Source: JACMLD01 sp039916305 (GTDB lineage Bacteria > Bacteroidota > Bacteroidia > Chitinophagales > Chitinophagaceae). From it: a DNA stretch of 64,000 nucleotides. The position numbers and the translations under genes were made by a program. The notes beneath the pieces were generated by a model. It saw nothing but the letters and a program-made list of their open reading frames with translations, searched no databases and was not told the DNA's origin. Positions 17,469 through 25,983 of the stretch are shown here, in pieces (within the stretch, counting starts at the first letter, position 1; every line of letters starts with the position of its first letter). Location of the stretch: the NCBI GenBank assembly GCA_039916305.1, contig JBDSLR010000025.1, positions 92,588-156,587 of the forward strand, read 5' to 3'.

Positions 17469-18086
17469 ATGCAATCATTTGAAAGATTATTACTCGAAAA
17501 TAAAGCCTGGGTTCAGGAAGTACTCTTAGAAGATCCTGAGTTTTTTAAACGGCTGGCAAAAACGCAAACACCGGAATTTTTATGGATAGGTTGCAGCGAT
17601 AGCCGTGTGCCGGCCAATAAAATAACCGGTACCAATCCGGGCGAACTTTTTGTGCACCGCAATATTGCCAACCTGGTAGTAGAAAATGATATTAACCTGT
17701 TGAGTGTGCTTGAATATTCCGTCACCCATCTGAAGGTAAAACATATTATAGTTTGCGGCCACCATGGTTGCGGTGGTATAAAAGCAGCGATGGGAGATGA
17801 GAGTTATGGCATTCTTGACAACTGGCTGGTAAATATAAAAAAAACATACGCAGCTAACCGTGGTGAAATTGATGCCTTGCCGGATATGGATGAACGCGTT
17901 AATGTGTTGGCTGAACACAGTGTGCGGCAACAGGTAATTAATATTTCAAAAACTGATACCATTAAAAAAGCCTGGCAAAACGGCAATCTTCCACAAATAC
18001 ACGGATGGGTATACAGTTTAAAAGACGGGCTACTAAAAAGAATTTACCGTGTTATAAAGCCTGTTGCTGAAACAGTAGAGCAGTAG
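17469..18086 (+). CDS. Beta-class carbonic anhydrase
   Basis: 205 residues. The zinc site is complete: Cys42 and Asp44-Arg46 in WIGCSDSRVPAN, His98 and Cys101 in CGHHGCGG. The fold and length suit a beta-carbonic anhydrase (CynT/Can family) that interconverts CO2 and bicarbonate in the cytoplasm. It starts 5 bases after the SulP stop, so the two are translated together. The next gene is a close paralogue with the same catalytic positions. Confidence 0.95.
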   Translation: MQSFERLLLENKAWVQEVLLEDPEFFKRLAKTQTPEFLWIGCSDSRVPANKITGTNPGELFVHRNIANLVVENDINLLSVLEYSVTHLKVKHIIVCGHHGCGGIKAAMGDESYGILDNWLVNIKKTYAANRGEIDALPDMDERVNVLAEHSVRQQVINISKTDTIKKAWQNGNLPQIHGWVYSLKDGLLKRIYRVIKPVAETVEQ

Positions 18087-18207
18087 AAAACAGTAATGGT
18101 TCCCGGGGTTGTGAATGCTGTTTTGATTTTGCCCGGATGCCGGGGGTCTAATTTTTCAGAACAGTTTTGTGAAAAATGAGTAATATGCAGGCAGTAATAT
18201 ATTATTT

Positions 18208-18843
18208 ATGAAAGCGTTTGAGAAACTGTTACTTGAAAACAAAGCATGGGCTACAGAAAAGTTGGAAGATGATCCCGACTATTTTATAAGGCTGGCGCAC
18301 CTGCAAACACCCGAATTTTTATGGATAGGTTGCAGCGACAGCCGTGTACCTGCCAATGAGATAACGGGAACACAACCAGGTGAAATATTTGTACACCGCA
18401 ACGTGGCAAACATGGTAGTGAATACCGATGTTAACCTGCTGAGCGTGCTTGATTATGCCGTTAACCACCTTAAAGTTAAACACGTTATTGTTTGTGGCCA
18501 CTATGGCTGCGGGGGTATTAAGGCGGCCACCACCAATACTGATTTTAAGCCGGTGCTGAATATGTGGTTGCGTAATATAAAAGACGTATATCGCCTGCAC
18601 CGGGGTGAACTTGATGCAATTGCCGATGAAAATGCAAAAATAGACCGGCTTACAGAACTTAATGTAAAAGAACAGTTATTTAACCTGGCAAAGACGTCTA
18701 TTATTCAGCGGGCATGGAAGCATGAACAAAGGCCTGATCTGCACGGCTGGGTATATGGATTGAAAGATGGTATTATTAAGCCGGTGTTCGATATGGATTC
18801 GGGAACACATATAGATGAGATATACGAATACGATAATTTATAA
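18208..18843 (+). CDS. Beta-class carbonic anhydrase, second copy
   Basis: 211 residues, a paralogue of the preceding gene with the same ligands at the same positions (Cys42, Asp44, His98, Cys101; here CGHYGCGG). The gap of 121 bases holds a short CCCGG-ATG-CCGGG hairpin at 18132-18144 and AT-rich sequence; it may be a weak terminator, with this gene having its own promoter. The C-terminal end (DSGTHIDEIYEYDNL) differs from the first copy. The stop codon is the first three bases of the 40-bp palindromic terminator. Confidence 0.95.
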   Translation: MKAFEKLLLENKAWATEKLEDDPDYFIRLAHLQTPEFLWIGCSDSRVPANEITGTQPGEIFVHRNVANMVVNTDVNLLSVLDYAVNHLKVKHVIVCGHYGCGGIKAATTNTDFKPVLNMWLRNIKDVYRLHRGELDAIADENAKIDRLTELNVKEQLFNLAKTSIIQRAWKHEQRPDLHGWVYGLKDGIIKPVFDMDSGTHIDEIYEYDNL

Positions 18844-18880
18844 AAGAAAATCCCCGGCATATGCCGGGGATTTTCTTTTA
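18841..18880. terminator. Perfect 40-bp palindrome, bidirectional terminator
   Basis: The 20 bases TAAAAGAAAATCCCCGGCAT are followed at once by their exact reverse complement (18861-18880). A-tract and T-tract flank a GC-rich stem on both strands, so it should end transcripts from the carbonic anhydrase (plus) and the second SulP gene (minus). It includes the TAA stop of the carbonic anhydrase. Confidence 0.9.
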
Positions 18881-18905
18881 CAGGTCATAACTGATTTTAA
18901 TAAAC

Positions 18906-20468
18906 TTAATGACTGCTTGCGGCAAAATTTTCCGGCTCAATAAAATTGATGGTTTCTACCGATATATTTTTTGTTTTAGCATTTATTTTATAATCATATA
19001 CCAGCTCTACCACGTCATAAGCCACAGACTTGGATTTGCTGAAATCTATCACCACTTTTGAATTTGCCGGAATAGCATCCAAGGCATTAATTACGCTTGC
19101 CTTGTTAAAAAATGAAACTTCTTCAGCCAGTACAATATGATGTACTTCGCGCCCGTCCTGCGTGGTTTTTACGTCTTTCATATGATGAGAATTTCTGAAA
19201 CTGTGGCGCAACGTATAAAAGATGCCCAGCAAAATGCCAACTGTAATACCTTTCAGCAGGTCTGTTGCCAGGATAGCAATAATGGTTGCAATAAAAGGTA
19301 TAAACTGCTCCCAGCCTTGTTTGTACATAGCCTTAAACAGAGATGGCTTGGCCAGCTTGTAGCCCACCATTATCAGAACTGCAGCCAAACTTGCCAACGG
19401 AATCATATTTAAAACACTGGCGATAGTAATGGCGCTGATTAATAAAAAACATCCGTGCATTATCGTAGATAATTTTGTTTTGCCACCAAAAGAAATATTG
19501 GCAGAACTTCTTACAATAACCTGTGTAATAGGGAGGCCGCCAATCATGCCGGAAATAATATTGCCAAGGCCCTGTGCCTTCAGTTCGCGGTTAGTGGGGG
19601 TTATCCTTTTCATCGGATCCAACTTGTCAGTTGCTTCCACGCTTAGCAATGTTTCCAGGCTGCCCACAATGGCAATAACAAAAGCTGTTTTGTAAACGTC
19701 AAAATTTGAGAGCTCAGAAAATTTTGGAAAGGTGAACTGGCTAAAAAACATACCAATATTTTTTGGAACCGGCAGCCGTACTACCTGGTCTTCCTGCAGG
19801 CTAAATGGCAATACACCTTTTGTATAAAAATAATTCATTAATATACCCAGCAATACAACTACAATCGGTCCTTGTAAAAGCTGAAATATTCTGTGTTTTT
19901 TAGAAAGTACCTTATCCCATAAAATTAAAATTGCAAGGGAAATAAGAGCTATCAGCACGGCGCCGGGCGTGATAAATTCAAATGCTTTGGCAATGCCTGA
20001 AAATGTATTGCTGCCATCTGCCTGTAAAAACTCGTCGTCACCTTCAATATCCTTATCCCATCCAAGTGCATGCGGTATCTGTTTCAAAATAATTAAAAGG
20101 CCGATGCCGGTTAACATTCCCTTAATTACAGAAGAAGGGAAAAAATAACCGATAAAACCTGCCCTGGCAAAACCCAATGCTATTTGTAGAATTCCTGCAA
20201 ATACTACAGCTAATAAAAAAGTTTCATAAGAGCCTTTGAACGTGGTATTGATGGCAGTTAATACAATAACAGCCAGGCCGGCTGCCGGGCCACTTACACC
20301 CAGGGTAGAACCGCTGGCCAACCCCACAATTATCCCTCCGACAATACCGGCTATTATACCAGAAAACAAAGGTGCGCCCGATGCCAGTGCTACACCCAGG
20401 CACAAGGGAAGTGCTACGAAGAAAACTACAATACTCGCCGGTAAATCATTTTTGATTTCTTTAAACAT
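18906..20468 (-). CDS. SulP-family anion transporter, second copy
   Basis: 520 residues, a paralogue of the SulP protein at 15880: LPLCLGVALASGAPLFSGII, GVSGPAAGLAVIV, VEATDKLDPMKRITPTNREL and a C-terminal STAS-like segment with SKVVIDFSKSKSVAYD. It is convergent with the SulP-CA-CA block and shares its terminator. It has about the same length and domain order as the first copy. The substrate is again most likely bicarbonate by context. It begins FKEIKNDLPASIVVFFVALP, a typical SulP N-terminus with no extra domain. Confidence 0.9.
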   Translation of the reverse strand: MFKEIKNDLPASIVVFFVALPLCLGVALASGAPLFSGIIAGIVGGIIVGLASGSTLGVSGPAAGLAVIVLTAINTTFKGSYETFLLAVVFAGILQIALGFARAGFIGYFFPSSVIKGMLTGIGLLIILKQIPHALGWDKDIEGDDEFLQADGSNTFSGIAKAFEFITPGAVLIALISLAILILWDKVLSKKHRIFQLLQGPIVVVLLGILMNYFYTKGVLPFSLQEDQVVRLPVPKNIGMFFSQFTFPKFSELSNFDVYKTAFVIAIVGSLETLLSVEATDKLDPMKRITPTNRELKAQGLGNIISGMIGGLPITQVIVRSSANISFGGKTKLSTIMHGCFLLISAITIASVLNMIPLASLAAVLIMVGYKLAKPSLFKAMYKQGWEQFIPFIATIIAILATDLLKGITVGILLGIFYTLRHSFRNSHHMKDVKTTQDGREVHHIVLAEEVSFFNKASVINALDAIPANSKVVIDFSKSKSVAYDVVELVYDYKINAKTKNISVETINFIEPENFAASSH

Positions 20469-20908
20469 ACATTGTTTTTATATTCTTATTTTAATTTTAT
20501 TTTTTCGTTAGCAACAATTACAATAAACCGTTTCATTTATTATGATGATTAATATGCAATAGCGAGATACGGTTTTTTATGCTGACCCAAAAAAATGCGT
20601 GCATAAATCCTCATGACCGATAATTCCATAAATACAAAACACAGGGCAATAAAGCCATTCAATAGAAACTGGTGTTTGCCAAAATAAATGCCGCATACAA
20701 ACGGGGTTGCAAAAAAGAAAAGACACAATTGTTTTGTTGAACTGGTGCCGGTATTGACCCATGATCAGCCGGTTGCCAGAATTAAACTCATTTATTTTGC
20801 TGCTGGCGGTATGGTCTATCACAAGGCCATTTAATGCCGTACTTCTCAGCAAAAAGTATACCTGCAGAAGGAATTAATGTAAATGAGCAAAACCGCGCGG
20901 GTCTTTGT
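20469..20908. other. Intergenic stretch, no certain gene
   Basis: AT-rich sequence between the second SulP gene and a small secreted gene. On the minus strand two overlapping frames are open; the one at 20549-20728 reads like a membrane protein and is listed separately with low confidence. No RNA gene or repeat was recognised. Confidence 0.4.
20549..20728 (-). CDS. Possible small two-helix membrane protein
   Basis: 59 residues from a TTG at 20728. It would begin LCLFFFATPFVCGIYFG and continue with LLNGFIALCFVFMELSVM and a basic end RIFLGQHKKPYLAIAY, which is what a small membrane protein looks like. Against it: a TGA lies in the same frame upstream of 20728, just after an ATG-started run of eight codons, and no ribosome binding signal or promoter was found. 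A frame offset by one is open over 20577-20852 but is less protein-like. It may be a decayed gene. Confidence 0.3.
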   Translation of the reverse strand: MCLFFFATPFVCGIYFGKHQFLLNGFIALCFVFMELSVMRIYARIFLGQHKKPYLAIAY

Positions 20909-21223
20909 TCAACAAGAAAGAAGAGATTTAATTGTATCCGGAGGGGGTAAATTTATTTCGGGGCAATATTCGAAATAAGTCTGTTCGTCAAAAAAGTGAA
21001 AATTGTTGTTCAATTTATCGCTGACGAAAAAGTATTTGTAAGGCGAATTGATTTTGTAATCTTCTTTTTTGTCCTTTTTAGCGCCATCTTCATTTTCAGA
21101 GGCATCATTTTCGCCGGAATCTTCTATATAATAGGTTTTATTGTTTCTTATAACAATGCAAATAGCAATGTTTTCAAGAAAAAAGCATGAAGCAATAAGT
21201 AATATAATTATTCTTTTAATCAT
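20909..21223 (-). CDS. Small secreted protein, unknown
   Basis: 104 residues. An N-terminal hydrophobic stretch (IKRIIILLIASCFFLENIA) is a signal peptide or lipoprotein-like anchor, followed by a highly acidic and lysine-rich segment (about 36-58, GENDASENEDGAKKDKKEDY) and an aromatic C-terminal part (YKYFFVSDKLNNNFHFF). I recognise no family, although small exported proteins of this build are common in Chitinophagaceae. TATATTTG 16 bases upstream of the ATG supports it as a real gene. It is divergent from the GH130-like gene. Confidence 0.6.
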   Translation of the reverse strand: MIKRIIILLIASCFFLENIAICIVIRNNKTYYIEDSGENDASENEDGAKKDKKEDYKINSPYKYFFVSDKLNNNFHFFDEQTYFEYCPEINLPPPDTIKSLLSC

Positions 21224-21239
21224 TGGTTTATCAGCGCGT

Positions 21240-21247
21240 CAAATATA
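21240..21247 (-). promoter_or_regulatory. -7 box of the small secreted gene
   Basis: TATATTTG on the minus strand fits TAnnTTTG and stands 16 bases from the ATG at 21223. No -33 element is clear. Confidence 0.4.
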
Positions 21248-21356
21248 GCGCATTCAGCGCTAATTTCCGAGTGCTGATAATTGTATTAACATCACCCGTT
21301 TGAAAGCTTTTTTGGGTCTGTTCGGTTTAGTTTTGTAGCTTTCTTAAAATAGCCAT

Positions 21357-22535
21357 ATGAAAAAAAGAGTAGTCTTTTTATTTACTTATACCCTGATCTT
21401 TTTACCATTTGTTGCCTGCAAAAACGCCCCCCATCAGTCAACTGAAATTAACACAGCAGAGATAACAACGGATAGTTCATGGACATTATTACCCTTTATT
21501 AAAATTGATTCTGTTAATCCCGTATTGGGGCCCGGAACCGGCCGTTTTGCAGATCCAATCCGCAGACAAACGGTTAATTGGGAAGAAAAGGATGTATTTA
21601 ATCCTGCCATTGTGGTAAGGGGTGATACTTTGTTAATGTTGTACCGGGCAGAGGACAGCGTAGGTAAATATGCAGGTACGTCAAGAATAGGACTGGCTAA
21701 AAGTGTGGATGGCGTACATTTTACGCGTTTGCCCGCGCCTGTTTTTTTTCCTGCCAATGATGCCCAAAAAAAGTATGAGTGGGAAGGCGGTTGTGAAGAT
21801 CCCCGCGTGGTTGAAGACAGTGCGGGTGTTTATTATATGATGTACACCGCTTATGATGGAGATAAGGCGAGGTTGCTGGTGGCCTCTTCATCAGACCTGC
21901 TGCATTGGACCAAATATGGCCCTGTATTTTTAAAAGCATTTAATGGAAAGTATTTGAACCAATGGTCAAAATCAGGATCGGTTGTTTCAGCATATAAAGA
22001 TGGAAAAATAATGGCCGTGAAAATAAACGGAAAATACTGGATGTACTGGGGAGATGTAAACATTGGCGCCGCTGTGTCTGATGATTTAATCAGCTGGCAG
22101 CCAATTGAAATAAAACCAGGAGAGCAGCATGCCATTCCGTTACGGCACAATGCAGTGGAAACCCCTGATCTGAAAATAGTGGTTGGCCCCCGCGCCGGCA
22201 AATTTGATAGTGATATTGTGGAGCCTGGTCCGCCAGCTATGCTTACTGATAAAGGTATCCTGTTAATTTATAATGGCCGCAACATTCCTGCTATTGGCGA
22301 TAGCACATTGCCCGAAGGCACCTATTCTGCAGGGCAGGTATTGCTTGATAAAAATGACCCCACCAAAATATTGCAGCGGACGGATCATCATTTTCTTACG
22401 CCGGATAAGCCCTATGAGAAAACGGGGCAGATTAATTACGTATGTTTTGTGGAAGGCCTGGCGTATTTCAAAAACAAATGGTTTTTATATTATGGTACGG
22501 CAGATTCAAAGATAGCAGTGGCGGTGAAAGATTAA
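21357..22535 (+). CDS. GH130-like glycoside phosphorylase or hydrolase lipoprotein
   Basis: 392 residues with a lipoprotein signal (FLPFVACKN, Cys21). The rest is a five-bladed propeller of the GH130/GH43 type: NPAIVVRGDTLLMLYRAED, the GH130-like CEDPRVVEDSAGVYYMMYTA, YWMYWGD, and LLIYNGRN. The family acts on beta-mannosidic or related linkages, by phosphorolysis or hydrolysis. As a lipoprotein it would work outside the inner membrane. No SusC/SusD pair or other sugar gene lies beside it, so its substrate is open. TAGTTTTG at 21328-21335 may be the -7 box. Confidence 0.85.
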   Translation: MKKRVVFLFTYTLIFLPFVACKNAPHQSTEINTAEITTDSSWTLLPFIKIDSVNPVLGPGTGRFADPIRRQTVNWEEKDVFNPAIVVRGDTLLMLYRAEDSVGKYAGTSRIGLAKSVDGVHFTRLPAPVFFPANDAQKKYEWEGGCEDPRVVEDSAGVYYMMYTAYDGDKARLLVASSSDLLHWTKYGPVFLKAFNGKYLNQWSKSGSVVSAYKDGKIMAVKINGKYWMYWGDVNIGAAVSDDLISWQPIEIKPGEQHAIPLRHNAVETPDLKIVVGPRAGKFDSDIVEPGPPAMLTDKGILLIYNGRNIPAIGDSTLPEGTYSAGQVLLDKNDPTKILQRTDHHFLTPDKPYEKTGQINYVCFVEGLAYFKNKWFLYYGTADSKIAVAVKD

Positions 22536-22702
22536 CCCAACAGCAAACGATTTTATAATGAAAAATGTGTTGAGAATTCGGTAAATGGCGTTTTTGTATT
22601 TCCGTTATTGCTTACTTTGCCACTGAACTGGACTAACACACAAAGAAAAATTTTCATTAACAAGCCAGAAATAATTACATTCAGGCCTGATTATTTAACC
22701 AT

Positions 22703-24214
22703 ATGTCATCAACCAAAGGAATCTGGAAAGTCATTACTGCTTCATCAGCAGGTACATTAATTGAGTGGTATGATTTTTACATTTTCGGCAGCCTCTCCAC
22801 TATTATTTCGCACAAATTTTTTCCGGATACTAACCCCACTGCAGCCTTATTATCTACTCTGGCCACGTTTGCCGCCGGTTTTATTGTAAGGCCCTTTGGT
22901 GCGTTGGTATTTGGTCGTCTGGGTGATCTGATTGGTCGTAAATATACTTTTCTGCTAACCCTGGTGCTGATGGGCGGATCTACTTTTTTAATTGGTTGTG
23001 TGCCTGGCTATGCAAGCATCGGCGCATGGGCCCCGCTGTTAGTATTGCTGCTTCGCCTGCTGCAGGGACTTGCACTGGGCGGGGAATACGGCGGTGCTGC
23101 CACCTATGTTGCAGAGCATGTACCCACCAGCCGGCGTGGATATTATACCAGTTTTATACAGACTACCGCTACACTGGGTTTGTTCTTAAGCCTGGGCGTT
23201 ATACTTACCGTAAGAAGAATTACCGGGGTAGAAGAATTTACAAATGGCAATGGCTGGCGCATTCCTTTCCTGCTGTCTATTATTTTAGTGGGGGTATCTA
23301 TTTTTATACGGTTGCGCATGAATGAATCGCCGTTGTTCCTGAAGTTAAAAAGTGAAGGAAAGACATCTAAAAATCCTTTAAAAGACAGCTTCGGGAAAAA
23401 GACAAACTTTAAAATGGTCCTGCTGGCCTTGTTTGGCGCAACCATGGGTCAGGGTGTAATTTGGTACAGTAGCCAGTTCTATGCACAGAATTTTATACTT
23501 ACCAAATGCTTTGTAGAATACGAGCAGGCCAATACTATCATATTAGTTGCACTGGTAATTGCCACACCCTTCTTTGTAATATTTGGCAGTCTTTCTGATA
23601 AGTGGGGGAGAAAGAATATCATGCTCACCGGGATGCTGCTCGGCGCTTTGCTGTACCGGCCCATTTTTCAGCAATTGTATGAAACGGCCGATGTAAGCAA
23701 AAAAATTATACTGGCAGATCAAACCAATATTAAATATGCAGCAGAGGTAATCAAAGGCTCAAGCACAGATTCTATTCATACCACAACGGTTACCAATTAT
23801 TTTGAGGATGGTACAAAGCAGGAAATTGTAAGCAAGCAGAAAATTATTGCCGGCGCGGAGAAAGCACCCGCACAGGTAGTGAAGGAAACCGTATTGGGTG
23901 AAACCGGCAGGCTGAACATGATTGCCTACATCGCACTTATGGTGGTATTTGTAACCATGGTATATGGACCCATTGCTGCTTTTTTAGTTGAATTATTCCC
24001 TACACGTATCCGTTATACCTCCATGTCACTGCCCTATCATATTGGCAATGGGGTGTTTGGCGGATTGGTTCCTTTTATTGCAACATTGATTACTACCCTG
24101 CCCGGCACAAATTATTTATCGGGTTTGTGGTACCCGATAATAGTAGCCGGACTTTGTTTCATCATTGGCAGTTTGTACCTGACCAATAAAATTGATACCA
24201 ATGTGGATGATTAG
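22703..24214 (+). CDS. MHS-type MFS transporter with a soluble insertion
   Basis: 503 residues. It belongs to the metabolite:H+ symporter branch of the MFS: SAGTLIEWYDFYIFGS at the N-terminus, GRLGDLIGRKYTF (loop 2-3 signature), LLRLLQGLALGGEYGGAATY and SDKWGRKN. Twelve helices can be traced. Between the eighth and later helices, about residues 325-400, there is a polar insertion not usual for the family (TADVSKKIILADQTN to VVKETVLGE). The substrate is a carboxylate, betaine or amino acid by family; it cannot be assigned. A small membrane protein follows. Confidence 0.88.
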   Translation: MSSTKGIWKVITASSAGTLIEWYDFYIFGSLSTIISHKFFPDTNPTAALLSTLATFAAGFIVRPFGALVFGRLGDLIGRKYTFLLTLVLMGGSTFLIGCVPGYASIGAWAPLLVLLLRLLQGLALGGEYGGAATYVAEHVPTSRRGYYTSFIQTTATLGLFLSLGVILTVRRITGVEEFTNGNGWRIPFLLSIILVGVSIFIRLRMNESPLFLKLKSEGKTSKNPLKDSFGKKTNFKMVLLALFGATMGQGVIWYSSQFYAQNFILTKCFVEYEQANTIILVALVIATPFFVIFGSLSDKWGRKNIMLTGMLLGALLYRPIFQQLYETADVSKKIILADQTNIKYAAEVIKGSSTDSIHTTTVTNYFEDGTKQEIVSKQKIIAGAEKAPAQVVKETVLGETGRLNMIAYIALMVVFVTMVYGPIAAFLVELFPTRIRYTSMSLPYHIGNGVFGGLVPFIATLITTLPGTNYLSGLWYPIIVAGLCFIIGSLYLTNKIDTNVDD

Positions 24215-24323
24215 GCGGTGAGAGTGAATGGTGAGTGCGTGTACGCTCAGCGGGATAGCTTCCGGGGGAACGGATGTATAAGTAGTTGCGTTGACTAATT
24301 TGAAGACTTTAATAAGAAATTAT

Positions 24324-24569
24324 ATGAACCAGGTAAAGCGAATTTTAGGAATAGTGTGGCTGCTCATGGGGCCGGGACTTATTTTTATTCTTATCAAAAG
24401 TGCTGTTCAAAATATTGATGCAAACGGCAAGGGCGATATCAATAAGCCACTGCCGTGGATAATCATCATCACAATTTTTGCCCCCATTGCCATTGGCTTT
24501 ATCATTTTTGGCTGGTATGCTTTTAAGGGTGAATATGACCGCCTGGCTGAAAGTTCAGATGACCTTTGA
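24324..24569 (+). CDS. Small two-helix membrane protein next to the MFS transporter
   Basis: 81 residues from the ATG at 24324; a TTG at 24291 is possible. Two helices (ILGIVWLLMGPGLIFILI and WIIIITIFAPIAIGFIIFGW) are joined by a short polar linker with DANGKGDINKPLP, ending in KGEYDRLAESSDDL. It resembles the DUF6814-type small proteins found beside MFS transporters in Bacteroidota; that family name is from memory. By position it is probably an accessory subunit or stabiliser of the upstream transporter. Confidence 0.65.
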   Translation: MNQVKRILGIVWLLMGPGLIFILIKSAVQNIDANGKGDINKPLPWIIIITIFAPIAIGFIIFGWYAFKGEYDRLAESSDDL

Positions 24570-24597
24570 GTTATTACGTATTGTTGTATTGAGATGG

Positions 24598-24673
24598 AAG
24601 GATTTTGAGATTACACCGGGTGTAGCATTAAAAGAAATCTCAACATCCCTCTATCAGAAATCTCAAAATCTTT
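24598..24673. repeat. Inverted repeat upstream of gldA
   Basis: AAGGATTTTGAGATT (24598-24612) and AATCTCAAAATCTTT (24659-24673) pair at 14 of 15 positions around a 46-base loop that holds a further ACACC/GGTGT pair. The 13-mer GGATTTTGAGATT recurs at 47986-47998 in another intergenic region, so this may be a dispersed element. Confidence 0.45.
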
Positions 24674-24687
24674 GCTAGGTTTGTACC

Positions 24688-25599
24688 ATGTCAATAGAAG
24701 TAAAAGGGCTTACCAAAATATATGGTGAACAAAAGGCGGTGGATGATATCTCATTTACTGCCGCCAAAGGTGAAATTGTAGGTTTCCTGGGGCCAAATGG
24801 TGCCGGTAAATCAACCACTATGAAAATCATCACCGGTTATCTTTTGCCGGATGCTGGTACAGCTACTGTTTGTGGCATCGATGTAAAAGCACAGCCGCTG
24901 GAAACAAAGAAGAAGATTGGTTACCTGCCCGAAGCGAATCCATTGTACTATGATATGTATGTGCGGGAATACCTTGATTTTATAGCCGGCATGCATAAAG
25001 TGAGTAATAAAAAACAACGCATTGAAGACGTGATTGCAACTGTTGGCCTTACACCAGAAAGTAAAAAAAAGATCGGTCAGTTATCAAAAGGATATAAACA
25101 AAGGGTGGGATTGGCCGCCGCTCTTATACACAATCCCGATGTGCTTATCCTGGATGAACCTACTACCGGTCTTGATCCCAACCAGATTGTTGAAATACGT
25201 GAAGTGATTAAGCAGCTTGGCCAGCATAAAACTGTTCTTTTTTCTTCTCATATTCTGCAGGAAGTAGAAGCCATTTGCGACCGGGTAGTCATTATTAATA
25301 AGGGCAAACTGGTAGCCAATGATACATTGAGTGTACTCCGCAATCAATCTGCGGATAATCAAACCGTAAAGGTTGAATTTAAGGAAAGCATCGACGCATT
25401 GTTGCTGCAGGCATTGCCCGGCGTAGCAACGGTAAGCCAGCTTACTGATAAAGAGTGGGCGGTAACGGGTAATAACATAAATGATGTAAAGCGGGTGCTG
25501 CTGGAACTATCGCTGCAACACAATCTTAATATTGTATCGCTGCAAAGCGGTGAGCAAAAGCTGGAGGAAGTGTTTCGCAATCTTACCAATCCTTCGTAG
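24688..25599 (+). CDS. gldA: Gliding-motility-associated ABC transporter ATP-binding protein GldA
   Basis: 303 residues. Walker A GPNGAGKST, signature LSKGYKQR, Walker B LILDEPTTGLDP and the switch SSHILQEVEAICDR identify an ABC ATPase; the sequence YLPEANPLYYDMYVREYLDF with a C-terminal extra domain (about 215-303) is the GldA pattern. It works with GldF/GldG permeases in gliding or surface-adhesin secretion in Bacteroidota. Neither partner is in the window. TAGGTTTG (24676-24683) is four bases before the ATG, so the transcript may be leaderless. Confidence 0.88.
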   Translation: MSIEVKGLTKIYGEQKAVDDISFTAAKGEIVGFLGPNGAGKSTTMKIITGYLLPDAGTATVCGIDVKAQPLETKKKIGYLPEANPLYYDMYVREYLDFIAGMHKVSNKKQRIEDVIATVGLTPESKKKIGQLSKGYKQRVGLAAALIHNPDVLILDEPTTGLDPNQIVEIREVIKQLGQHKTVLFSSHILQEVEAICDRVVIINKGKLVANDTLSVLRNQSADNQTVKVEFKESIDALLLQALPGVATVSQLTDKEWAVTGNNINDVKRVLLELSLQHNLNIVSLQSGEQKLEEVFRNLTNPS

Positions 25600-25983
25600 A
25601 TACTTTTTGGGGATGTCCATGGAGCATAATAATAAAAGCTGGGCCATCCTTTTAACCCTTACCGTTTCTGAGCACGGGTGCAGACTGATGTTTTTTGGGC
25701 TGCTTTGCCCGGTTTGCTAGCCTTTTTCAGGTTACACATTGTTTCTCAATGATATACAGCTGAATGGAGCGTTGCACGCCCGTAAATTGACTGTTATATT
25801 ATCGATTTTAGCCATTCTGTTCGGACGGGCAAGCATTGCCCTTCTCACCGCAAAAGCTGCTAACACAATAATCATATCTTTCACTTGCCCCTCACGTTGA
25901 ATTAACGTACCTTCGCCGCTTGAAATTCAGGGCAGTCCTGTTATTAAAATTTTTACGCCCTTACAAAAGGGGAATACGCAATT
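25600..25983. other. Intergenic stretch upstream of typA
   Basis: 384 bases with no credible gene. The typA promoter lies at 25885-25915. No repeat or RNA gene was recognised in the rest. Confidence 0.5.
25885..25915 (+). promoter_or_regulatory. Probable typA promoter
   Basis: TTG (25885-25887), 20 bases, then TACCTTCG (25908-25915), one base off TAnnTTTG. The start site would be near 25921, giving a leader of about 60 bases before the typA ATG. Confidence 0.45.

Noticed and set aside
20577..20852. 91-codon minus-strand frame
   Set aside because: TTG start, no recognisable domain, and an overlapping frame is more protein-like.
25532..25720. 62-codon frame after gldA
   Set aside because: It overlaps the end of gldA in another frame and continues into intergenic sequence with no domain or promoter.
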